DNA from: Clostridium sp. UBA6640 | Lineage (GTDB): Bacteria > Bacillota > Clostridia > Clostridiales > Clostridiaceae | DNA: 7,111 nucleotides | NCBI RefSeq assembly: GCF_002455975.1 | Contig: NZ_DKLM01000072.1 | Location: 19,034-26,144, forward strand | Reading direction: 5' to 3' | Part shown: piece after piece, positions 1-5,026 of the stretch | How positions within the stretch are numbered: the stretch's first letter is position 1 | Layout: each line of letters starts with the position of its first letter | Notes under the pieces: generated by a model | What the model was told of the DNA's origin: nothing | What the model saw: the letters and a program-made list of their open reading frames with translations, nothing else | Database searches by the model: none | Position numbers and translations under genes: made by a program

Positions 1-156
1 ACGATTGACAATGGACAATTATGGACACTTCTCTCAAGAGAAGTTCTGAACTATTCCTTTTAAAAGTGACAAAGTCACTTTTATTAAAAAATCTATTAAA
101 GAAATTAGTTTGATTAAAACTAATTTCCACCATAATTGTCAATTGTCCATTCTCAC
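1..156. repeat. Hairpin-rich inverted-repeat element (MITE-like), copy 1
   Basis: Two outer arms, 4-24 and 130-150, are inverted copies matching at 19 of 21 positions. Each is made of two tandem seven-base units of the GACAATT/GACAATG type. Between them lie three perfect hairpins: 27-44 (7-bp stem, loop TCAA), 61-83 (10-bp stem, loop AAA) and 101-127 (11-bp stem, loop GATTA). There is no open reading frame inside. The design suggests a small non-autonomous mobile or structured repeat; that is inference. The left boundary is uncertain because the element starts almost at the window edge. A differently spelled but similarly built element occurs at 1798-1913. Confidence 0.7.
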
Positions 157-338
157 TCCTCCATTGATTAAAGTATCAAACTGTAACTTATATTCATATA
201 TACATTATATTTTAGAGTAGTTTATCTACATATAAGGGTAACATATTATGCTATTTTAAAATAGAATGAACTATGAAGAGTAAATCCAAAAGCTTTATTT
301 TTTGTAAATATTATCAAGATAGACTTATACGATATTTT

Positions 339-413
339 AATAGTTTTTCTTAAGGTTATATACAAGTTCTAAAAAATTATTAGAGCTTGTATATCTCTTT
401 GAAAAAAACTATT
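339..413 (+). other. Long stem-loop, possible terminator or leader structure
   Basis: The core arms 358-372 and 380-394 pair over 15 positions around a 7-nt loop. Outer arms 339-349 and 401-413 (AATAGTTTTTC against GAAAAAAACTATT) extend the stem with bulges. The one non-Watson-Crick core position (367 with 385) is a U-G pair in + strand RNA but an A-C mismatch in - strand RNA, which favours a role in rightward transcripts. The tail CTCTTTG is not a good U-tract, so an intrinsic terminator for a gene left of the window is possible but weak. Segment 411-421 could instead pair perfectly with 457-467. Confidence 0.4.
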
Positions 414-449
414 TATTTAAATCTAATGATTTTAAAATTATCATACCCT

Positions 450-477
450 TTGCATTTTTAAATAAATAATTTATAAG
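450..477 (+). promoter_or_regulatory. Possible promoter of the phosphodiesterase gene
   Basis: TTGCAT at 450-455 and TATAAG at 472-477 are separated by 16 bp and match the sigma-A -35 and -10 boxes at 4 and 5 of 6 positions. A start near 484 would give a leader of about 50 nt. In sequence this AT-rich, such matches arise by chance, so the call is weak. Confidence 0.3.
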
Positions 478-536
478 TTAAATTTTGATGTTATTTAACT
501 TTACGTAAACAATTTACATTTAGGTGGAGATAAAAT

Positions 537-1028
537 ATGAAAATAGCAGTGATTTCAGATACCCATGTACGCAAACATATGGATAAAATTGAAAAGTTAA
601 TAACAAAATCCTTAAAAGATGTTGATTTAGTTATTCATGCTGGAGATTATACTAGTAATAAAGTTATACCCTATATTGAAAAATATCATAAATTTATTGG
701 TGTCTATGGAAATAATGATAAAGGGGAAATTAGGTCTAAGGTAAAAGAAAAACAAATTATAACTTTAGATAAGTATAAAATTGGAGTGTATCATGGACAT
801 GGCTCTAAAAAAAGCACCCTTGATAATGTATATGAAATATTTAAAAATGATAGCTTAGATGTAATTATTTTTGGACATAGTCATAAGCCTTTTGTTACAA
901 CTAAAAATAAGACACTAATAATAAATCCTGGGTCACCTACTAGTAAAAGAAAGGAAAAATACTACTCTTATATAATTTTAGAACTGCTACCTGACGGCAT
1001 AAATGCAAATATTAGGTTTTATTCTTAG
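537..1028 (+). CDS. YfcE/MJ0936-type metallophosphoesterase (phosphodiesterase)
   Basis: A 163-residue cytosolic enzyme of the small calcineurin-like phosphoesterase family, which uses two metal ions to hydrolyse phosphodiesters; the physiological substrate of most members is unknown. All family motifs are visible in order: D8-x-H10 (SDTH), D37 (HAGD 34-37), N59/D61 (GNND 58-61), H86-G-H88, G113-H114-S-H116 and NPGS 130-133. The length matches the family (about 155-185) and the active site looks complete. The ATG start follows an AGGTGGAGA site with about 6 nt spacing. The gene appears to be monocistronic: the bioY promoter begins immediately after its stop codon, and the predicted first BirA half-site abuts the stop. 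In Bacillus the homologue is YsnB. The family call is secure, the biological role is not. Confidence 0.93.
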   Translation: MKIAVISDTHVRKHMDKIEKLITKSLKDVDLVIHAGDYTSNKVIPYIEKYHKFIGVYGNNDKGEIRSKVKEKQIITLDKYKIGVYHGHGSKKSTLDNVYEIFKNDSLDVIIFGHSHKPFVTTKNKTLIINPGSPTSKRKEKYYSYIILELLPDGINANIRFYS

Positions 1029-1062
1029 TATTGTAAACCTATATATGTTTTTTTGTTGACTA
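1029..1062 (+). promoter_or_regulatory. Candidate second (upstream) BirA operator of bioY
   Basis: The left half TATTGTAAAC at 1029-1038 is identical in ten bases to the left half of the main operator at 1087-1096 and continues as TTGTAAACC, the classical BirA half-site. The right half at 1055-1062 (GTTGACTA) matches GTTTACAA at 6 of 8 positions. The spacing between the 8-base halves is 16, the same as in the main operator. The right half contains the -35 box, so binding here would compete with RNA polymerase. The weaker right arm makes this less certain than the downstream site. Confidence 0.5.
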
Positions 1063-1084
1063 TTTATTTAAAATCCCCTAATAT
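1056..1084 (+). promoter_or_regulatory. bioY promoter (sigma-A type)
   Basis: TTGACT at 1056-1061 (5 of 6 to the -35 consensus) and TAATAT at 1079-1084 are separated by exactly 17 bp. Transcription would start near 1091, inside the left arm of the main operator. A promoter of its own is expected, because bioY is 113 bp from the preceding gene and needs separate control by biotin. Confidence 0.7.
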
Positions 1085-1085
1085 A

Positions 1086-1123
1086 TTATTGTAAACTAAT
1101 TTTATTTATTGTATTTACAATAA
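1086..1123 (+). promoter_or_regulatory. BirA (biotin repressor) operator of bioY
   Basis: The perfect 10-bp inverted arms TTATTGTAAA (1086-1095) and TTTACAATAA (1114-1123) have the TTGTAAAC/GTTTACAA core known for BirA operators. The spacing between the 8-base cores is 16. The site covers the predicted transcription start and ends 6 bp before the ribosome binding site, so bound BirA-biotinyl-AMP should block initiation. A BirA with a DNA-binding domain is encoded at 2008-2994, which supports the assignment. Confidence 0.82.
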
Positions 1124-1141
1124 TTTTTTAGGAGGACTTCC

Positions 1142-1696
1142 ATGAAAATTAGAACTAAAGATTTTATACTTGTATCATTATTTGCTGCTTTAACTGCAGT
1201 AGGTGCTTTTATTACTATTTCCTTAGGTGCTGTGCCTATAACCTTGCAATTATTATTTACTCTTTTATCTGGCATTTTACTAGGAGGTAATTTAGGTGCA
1301 TTATCCCAAATAGTTTATGTAGCTCTAGGACTTATAGGTCTTCCTATCTTTGCAGGTGGAAAAAGTGGTGTAGGCATAATATTTTCCCCTACCTTCGGAT
1401 TTTTAATAGGTTATATTGTATGTGCATTTGTTGTAGGTACATTATGTAAAAACTTTACAACAAAAAAGAAAATTTCACTTTTTAATGTATTACTGACTTG
1501 TACATTAGGCGTAATACTAGTTTATTTATTGGGAGTACCATATATGTACCTTATATTAACTAGAATTAATAAAGTATCTATGACTTTTATAGGTGCATTA
1601 AAAGCTGGTTGTTTAATATTTTTACCTGGTGACTGTTTGAAAATTTTATTTTCCTCACTACTAGCGGTTAAAATAATACCAGCTATAAAGAGCTAA
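1142..1696 (+). CDS. bioY: BioY, substrate-binding membrane subunit of the biotin ECF transporter
   Basis: A 184-residue integral membrane protein that binds and imports biotin, normally with the shared ECF ATPases and EcfT, whose genes are not in this window. About six hydrophobic segments are visible (roughly 8-28, 33-49, 52-70, 83-101, 114-137 and 150-177). Family signatures include VPITLQ at 31-36, GLPIFAGG at 66-73, TFGFLIGY at 84-91 and the biotin-site segment LPGDCLK at 161-167, with D164 and K167. The length is typical. The ATG start is 6 nt after an AGGAGG at 1130-1135. No biotin-synthesis genes (bioABDF) lie in the window. A strong operator before the gene and birA downstream indicate repression by BirA when biotin is plentiful. 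Confidence 0.96.
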   Translation: MKIRTKDFILVSLFAALTAVGAFITISLGAVPITLQLLFTLLSGILLGGNLGALSQIVYVALGLIGLPIFAGGKSGVGIIFSPTFGFLIGYIVCAFVVGTLCKNFTTKKKISLFNVLLTCTLGVILVYLLGVPYMYLILTRINKVSMTFIGALKAGCLIFLPGDCLKILFSSLLAVKIIPAIKS

Positions 1697-2007
1697 CGAA
1701 AACTATAAACTTTAAAATTTAAGGATAAAAATTATATATATTTCTTAATTGCATAAATTATTTATAATTAGGAACTATTAAATTCATACCTTAAAACAAT
1801 TCACAATTCACAATTGAGGTTTTTTATAAAAAATAACTAGATGATTTAAAAAGAATCAATTTTAAATTTCTCAGCTTCTGCTAAAAAATATTTACAATTG
1901 TGAGTTGTGAATTAAAAATATCTAAGGATATAGCTATTAGATATATATTAATTTTTTAGGTAATTTATCTATGTTAGCAATTGCTTTTTAAATGTGATAA
2001 TTATTGT
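1697..2007. other. Convergent intergenic region between bioY and birA
   Basis: No gene and no G+C-rich intrinsic terminator for either convergent gene are present. The interval is dominated by the inverted-repeat element at 1798-1913. An 8-bp AT stem at 1918-1944 (ATATCTAA with TTAGATAT) is followed after a few bases by six T (1952-1957) and could act as a weak terminator for bioY. The remaining sequence is unremarkable AT-rich DNA. Confidence 0.45.
1798..1913. repeat. 116-bp inverted-repeat element (MITE-like), copy 2
   Basis: The arms 1798-1816 and 1895-1913 are inverted copies matching at 18 of 19 positions. Each arm consists of two tandem TTCACAA-type seven-base units ending in TTG. The interior has a smaller AT hairpin (1844-1851 with 1860-1867) and no reading frame. 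TTAAAA occurs at 1791-1796 and again at 1912-1917; this could be a target duplication but it overlaps the arm end, so it is weak. The element sits in the convergent gap between bioY and birA, where insertion harms no promoter, and its transcript from either side would form an 18-bp stem. The same design is used at 1-156. Confidence 0.7.
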
Positions 2008-2994
2008 TTAAACATACCCATAAAGTCCTCTTACAGATACTTCTCCTGATATTATTTTACCTTTACTTTTATCTTCATACTCTACTAACAATTCTCCATC
2101 CTCATCTAAATCTAAAGCTTTTACAATAATTATTTTATTTCCATTGATTACCCTTACTTCTTTGCCTAATAATAAAGAATTTTTTCTACATATATCTACT
2201 GTAGATTCTATATTTCCATGATTTTTAAATTCATCATATAAGATTTCAAAATTATTTAATATCTTCGCAAATAATTCTTTTCTATTTATTTGCTCATTCT
2301 TCTCTATTTTTATAGATGTAGCCATATTTTTTAATTCCTCTGAAAAATCTTCTTCATCTACATTTGCGTTTAATCCTATACCCATAACAATATAATTAAC
2401 TTTATCCATCTCTCCATTCATTTCTGTTAAAATTCCACAAAGCTTTTTATTGTTTAATACTATATCGTTAGGCCATTTAATTTTAGCATCTATTCCGATT
2501 TCTTCTAAAGCTTTATGAACTGCTGCTGCACCTATTAATGTAACCCTTGAAGCCATCATAGGATTTATATCAGGCTTTAGTATAATACTCATCCATATCC
2601 CTGAGCTTTTAGGTGATATCCAACTTCTTCCCAGCCTTCCTCTACCACTGGTCTGCTCTTCACTTACAATAACTGTACCTTCTTCTATATCTTCCATAGC
2701 TAAAGACTTTGCTGCTTTATTAGTTGAATCAATAGTATTATAATGACGAATATTTCTTCCTATATATTTAGTTTGTAGATATTCTTCTACTTCTTCATAC
2801 CTTAATATATCTGGTGAGCTGACAAGTTTATATCCTTTTTTAGATATAGAAGTAATTTCATATCCCTCTTCTTTTAAAGCATTCATATATTTCCAAATAG
2901 CTGCCCGTGTGATTCCGAAATCTTTACTTAAATTTTCTCCAGAGATAAATTGATTTTTATTATCTTTTAATATTTTTAAAATCTTATTTTTCAC
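2008..2994 (-). CDS. birA: BirA, bifunctional biotin-protein ligase and biotin-operon repressor
   Basis: A 328-residue cytosolic protein. It makes biotinyl-5'-AMP from biotin and ATP and transfers biotin to carboxylase carrier domains; when loaded and dimeric it represses biotin genes. Residues 1-60 form a winged helix-turn-helix (recognition region around 17-43, wing about 44-58). The catalytic domain follows, with DSTN at 89-92, the biotinyl-AMP loop GRGRLGRSW at 117-125, KWPNDI at 173-178, GILTE at 187-191 and GIGLNAN at 205-211. A small SH3-like C-terminal domain spans about 273-328. The length fits the bifunctional class. The start is a GTG at 2994, with an imperfect AAGGGAAG site 9 nt before it. 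The gene lies 26 nt after the HD gene and is probably co-transcribed with it. The predicted target is the bioY operator at 1086-1123. Confidence 0.96.
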   Translation of the reverse strand: MKNKILKILKDNKNQFISGENLSKDFGITRAAIWKYMNALKEEGYEITSISKKGYKLVSSPDILRYEEVEEYLQTKYIGRNIRHYNTIDSTNKAAKSLAMEDIEEGTVIVSEEQTSGRGRLGRSWISPKSSGIWMSIILKPDINPMMASRVTLIGAAAVHKALEEIGIDAKIKWPNDIVLNNKKLCGILTEMNGEMDKVNYIVMGIGLNANVDEEDFSEELKNMATSIKIEKNEQINRKELFAKILNNFEILYDEFKNHGNIESTVDICRKNSLLLGKEVRVINGNKIIIVKALDLDEDGELLVEYEDKSKGKIISGEVSVRGLYGYV

Positions 2995-3020
2995 CTATAC
3001 TAACTTCCCTTCTAAAAACT

Positions 3021-3653
3021 CTAACTGTGTTCTAACTTGTACTTTTTACTTAACTCTAAAAACATTTTAACATTATTTTCTTCTTTTTCAATGAGTTCCT
3101 TATTATTATTACCTCTACCTAATCTGTCACTTATACCCAAAAGCCCAAGTTCATCTATCGATGCCTCTTTCACCATATTTTCTAAGTCACTAAAAGGAAG
3201 CTTTTTAACTACAAATAATATATGCATATGGTATCTTACTAATATTCTCACTTTTTCTATAAAATCTTTATCTTCACTAAAGCAGTTCAAAAATTCCTCA
3301 GCCATTTCGGCTCCTACCTTATCATGATCATAGGATGTGATTCTTCCTTTTCTTATTTTAGTAGTAGGAGCTTTTCCTATATCATGAAGTAGTGCAGCCC
3401 ACATAAATATTCTTTTATCTTCACTTTTATTTCTTCTTTTTGCGGCTTCATCTATAACAAGCATAGTATGATTCCATACTGATCCTTCAGGATGATGTTC
3501 TTTAGATTGTTCTGTATATATCAAATCACTTAACATATTAAAGGGATACTCTTTAGGAAATAAATTATTATTAACTAAATCATTAAAGTAAGTAGATGGT
3601 TTTTCATCTTCTAATAAATGCTTTTCAAAATTTATAAAAAAATCTCTATTCAT
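3021..3653 (-). CDS. HD-domain protein resembling the HD domain of CCA tRNA nucleotidyltransferases
   Basis: A 210-residue cytosolic protein with a metal-dependent phosphohydrolase HD fold. Visible elements are the HHPEG at 53-57, H62, the paired H90-D91 (ALLHDIGKAPTT 87-98), H110 (YDHDKVGAEMAEEFL 108-122), H142/H144 and D176. The HPEGxVWxHT...LLHDIGKAPTT...HDKVGAEMA layout is the one I know from the C-terminal HD domain of long CCA-adding enzymes and relatives. The nucleotidyltransferase head is absent here: the protein starts about 50 residues before the HD core, and no remnant reading frame lies in the 300 bp upstream. The ATG follows AAGGAGAG with 7 nt spacing. It is the first gene of a likely operon with birA. 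A phosphatase or phosphodiesterase on nucleotides or RNA ends is plausible; the substrate is unknown. Confidence 0.88.
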   Translation of the reverse strand: MNRDFFINFEKHLLEDEKPSTYFNDLVNNNLFPKEYPFNMLSDLIYTEQSKEHHPEGSVWNHTMLVIDEAAKRRNKSEDKRIFMWAALLHDIGKAPTTKIRKGRITSYDHDKVGAEMAEEFLNCFSEDKDFIEKVRILVRYHMHILFVVKKLPFSDLENMVKEASIDELGLLGISDRLGRGNNNKELIEKEENNVKMFLELSKKYKLEHS

Positions 3654-3957
3654 AATTATTCTCTCCTTATTTAAAATAGTCTTCTATTAGTATTTCCCTC
3701 TATTTTTTTATTTTAAGCATATTAAAATAATATAACTAATTAAAATCCTTTTAATATTTTCAATATCTTAACTAAAGCTATTTAATCTAATCATAATTAT
3801 GGATTTTCCATTGTAAATTGGACATAACTGATGATATAGTGTAACACATTTTGTCATGCATTAATATAATAGTACTGTAAGTGCATACCTATAAAAATTC
3901 TCCTTATAATTAAAAGCTATGATGACTTCCATCTAAGTCACTCATAGCTTCCTTTTA
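3654..3957. other. Intergenic region upstream of the HD gene
   Basis: About 300 bp without a gene. It contains the xpt-proximal terminator hairpin at 3914-3950. A promoter for the HD/birA pair is expected here on the - strand, but no convincing -35/-10 pair could be chosen from the AT-rich sequence. A lone TTGTAAAT at 3811-3818 resembles a BirA half-site but has no partner at the right spacing. Confidence 0.4.
3914..3950 (-). terminator. Stem-loop terminator after xpt
   Basis: Just 7 bp beyond the xpt stop codon, 3914-3922 pairs with 3942-3950 (AAGCTATGA with TCATAGCTT) and 3923-3928 with 3935-3940. This gives a 15-bp stem with a single bulge at 3941 and a 6-nt loop. On the - strand the 3' side continues as TTTTAATT, a short U-tract, so termination may be partial. 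Its position and stability fit the 3' end of the xpt transcript. Confidence 0.65.
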
Positions 3958-4533
3958 TTATTCATAAAATATTATTGTATTGTTTTCAAAACCTTTTATT
4001 CTAGCTAATGATTCTACTTGTATTCCAAGATCTTCTACCTTTCCTCTTCCTTCTTGAAATGATTTCTCAATAGCAATACCAACACCGGCTACTTCTCCAC
4101 TTCCTTGCTTCACTATATTAACAAGTCCTAGAACCGCTTGTCCATTAGCTAAAAAATCATCTATTATTAAAATTTTATCTCCTTCATTTATAAATTTCTT
4201 AGTAACCCTTACCTTATATGATTTCTTCTTTGTGAAAGAATAAACTTCACTTTCATATGTATCCATATCCATATTCACAGCTTCATGTTTTTTTGCAAAA
4301 ACTACAGGGCAATTATTAAAATACTGTGCTACTATGCAAGCTATACCTATTCCTGATGCCTCTACAGTTAATATTTTATTTATTTCTTTATTTTTAAACC
4401 TTTTCTGAAATTCTTTTCCCATTTCATTAAATAATTCTATATCGATTTGATGGTTTAAAAAATTATCAACTTTTACTACATCTTTTCCGATAAGGTTTCC
4501 TGCAGATAAAATTTTATCTTTTAATAATTTCAT
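3958..4533 (-). CDS. xpt: Xanthine phosphoribosyltransferase
   Basis: A 191-residue cytosolic purine-salvage enzyme that converts xanthine and PRPP to XMP and pyrophosphate. It aligns by eye with Bacillus subtilis Xpt (194 residues) over its whole length: KVDNFLNHQID at 21-31, the VEASGI turn at 57-62, VVFAKK at 77-82, VYSFTKKK at 97-104, the PRPP-binding signature ILIIDDFLANGQA at 121-133, IEKSFQ at 155-160 and VESLARI at 173-179. The segment after FAKK (HEAVNMDMDTYESE) differs from the KSLTL of the Bacillus enzyme, which I take as a lineage variant. The ATG start at 4533 follows AAAGGAG at 4542-4548 with 8 nt spacing. The gene is transcribed alone from its own promoter through a guanine riboswitch and ends at a hairpin 7 bp after the stop. 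Confidence 0.95.
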   Translation of the reverse strand: MKLLKDKILSAGNLIGKDVVKVDNFLNHQIDIELFNEMGKEFQKRFKNKEINKILTVEASGIGIACIVAQYFNNCPVVFAKKHEAVNMDMDTYESEVYSFTKKKSYKVRVTKKFINEGDKILIIDDFLANGQAVLGLVNIVKQGSGEVAGVGIAIEKSFQEGRGKVEDLGIQVESLARIKGFENNTIIFYE

Positions 4534-4551
4534 ATATCATTCTCCTTTAAC

Positions 4552-4580
4552 AAAAAATGACCCCTTACTTTCATAGGGGT
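4552..4580 (-). terminator. Riboswitch-controlled attenuator of xpt
   Basis: On the - strand, ACCCCT (4580-4575) pairs with AGGGGT (4565-4560) around a 9-nt loop, and after CA comes a run of six T (4557-4552). It lies between the purine aptamer and the xpt ribosome binding site, so it is the expected intrinsic terminator that forms when guanine is bound. Flanking A and U runs can lengthen the stem past one A-C mismatch. Confidence 0.8.
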
Positions 4581-4661
4581 TATTTTTTATAATCTCTAAA
4601 TTTAAAAATTATAAAACAAATTGAAATTATAAATATCACTCTATAACTTCAAGTCTATTAA

Positions 4662-4732
4662 AGCCCATAGTCTGGTAATTTAAGGTCACCAAGTAGAAAC
4701 ATTTAATCCCTATCATTAAACTTATACGAGCT
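4662..4732 (-). promoter_or_regulatory. Guanine-class purine riboswitch aptamer
   Basis: The - strand folds as the three-way junction of purine riboswitches. P1 is AGCTCGTA (4732-4725) with TATGGGCT (4669-4662), 8 bp including two G-U pairs. P2 is TTTAAT (4720-4715) with ATTAAA (4707-4702), closed by a 7-nt loop GATAGGG. J2/3 is GTTTCTAC (4700-4693). P3 is TGGTGA (4691-4686) with TTACCA (4678-4673), closed by CCTTAAA. The loops keep the GG and CC needed for their kissing contact. The discriminating base (position 74 in B. subtilis xpt) is C at 4670, in ACTAT, which indicates guanine/hypoxanthine rather than adenine. It lies 129 nt before the xpt start codon. Confidence 0.95.
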
Positions 4733-4756
4733 AATAATTCTATAAATATTATAGTT

Positions 4757-4784
4757 AATATATCACAGTTATCTCTAAAGTCAA
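4757..4784 (-). promoter_or_regulatory. xpt promoter
   Basis: On the - strand, TTGACT (4784-4779) and TATATT (4762-4757) are 16 bp apart, and TG one base before the -10 makes it an extended -10. Transcription would start near 4750, about 18 nt before the aptamer, which is the geometry expected for a riboswitch leader. Confidence 0.72.
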
Positions 4785-4915
4785 TAGCTATTTTAAAATT
4801 CATAAAGTTTTTCAAACATTTTAACTATATTTCTATTTTAATTTTTAATATAAAAATATTTTTTCCATTTAAGTATTCCAATTTTTTCAAATATAAAGCA
4901 ACTAGTAATAAACAA

Positions 4916-4954
4916 ATAGACTTCACTAATAGTTATACTATCAGTGAAGTCTAT
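4916..4954 (-). terminator. Intrinsic terminator of yjiH
   Basis: 4916-4927 pairs perfectly with 4943-4954 (12 bp), continuing through 4929-4932 with 4938-4941 around the loop TTATA. The intervening position 4928/4942 is a G-U pair in - strand RNA but A-C in + strand RNA, so the 17-bp stem is continuous only for leftward transcripts. The tail on the - strand is TTTGTTTATT. It lies 72 bp past the yjiH stop and insulates xpt. Confidence 0.8.
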
Positions 4955-5026
4955 AAGGAAAGTATAAAAAATAATCTTACATCCTTGCTAATTATATTTT
5001 AATTATTATATAAAATATAATAATTT

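Larger units (their letters stand above)
157..536. other. Non-coding AT-rich interval upstream of the phosphodiesterase gene
   Basis: No credible gene is present. The interval holds a 14-nt palindrome at 251-264 (CTATTTTAAAATAG), the long hairpin at 339-413, a second possible pairing of 411-421 with 457-467, and a weak promoter just before the gene. The rest is low-complexity AT sequence in which I see nothing more. Confidence 0.5.

Noticed and set aside
1971..1990. Terminator at AGCAATTGCTTTTTA between bioY and birA
   Set aside because: AGCAATTGCT is a palindrome without room for a stable loop, leaving a three-pair stem at best.
3037..3327. Open frame of 96 codons on the + strand
   Set aside because: It lies wholly antisense to the HD gene, is serine- and leucine-rich as expected from the complementary strand, and has no domain or suitable ribosome binding site.
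3791..3830. A third, decayed copy of the GACAATT repeat element
   Set aside because: Only fragments such as AATTGGACAT and CATAATTATGG recur; no inverted arm pair or enclosed hairpins could be found.
3809..3846. A BirA operator before the HD/birA pair
   Set aside because: There is one TTGTAAAT half-site (3811-3818), but at the 16-nt spacing the partner position reads ATAGTGTA, which does not match.
3855..3908. A tiny reading frame on the - strand after xpt (about 10 codons) preceded by AAGGAG
   Set aside because: The spacing from AAGGAG to the ATG is too long and the product is too short to support.
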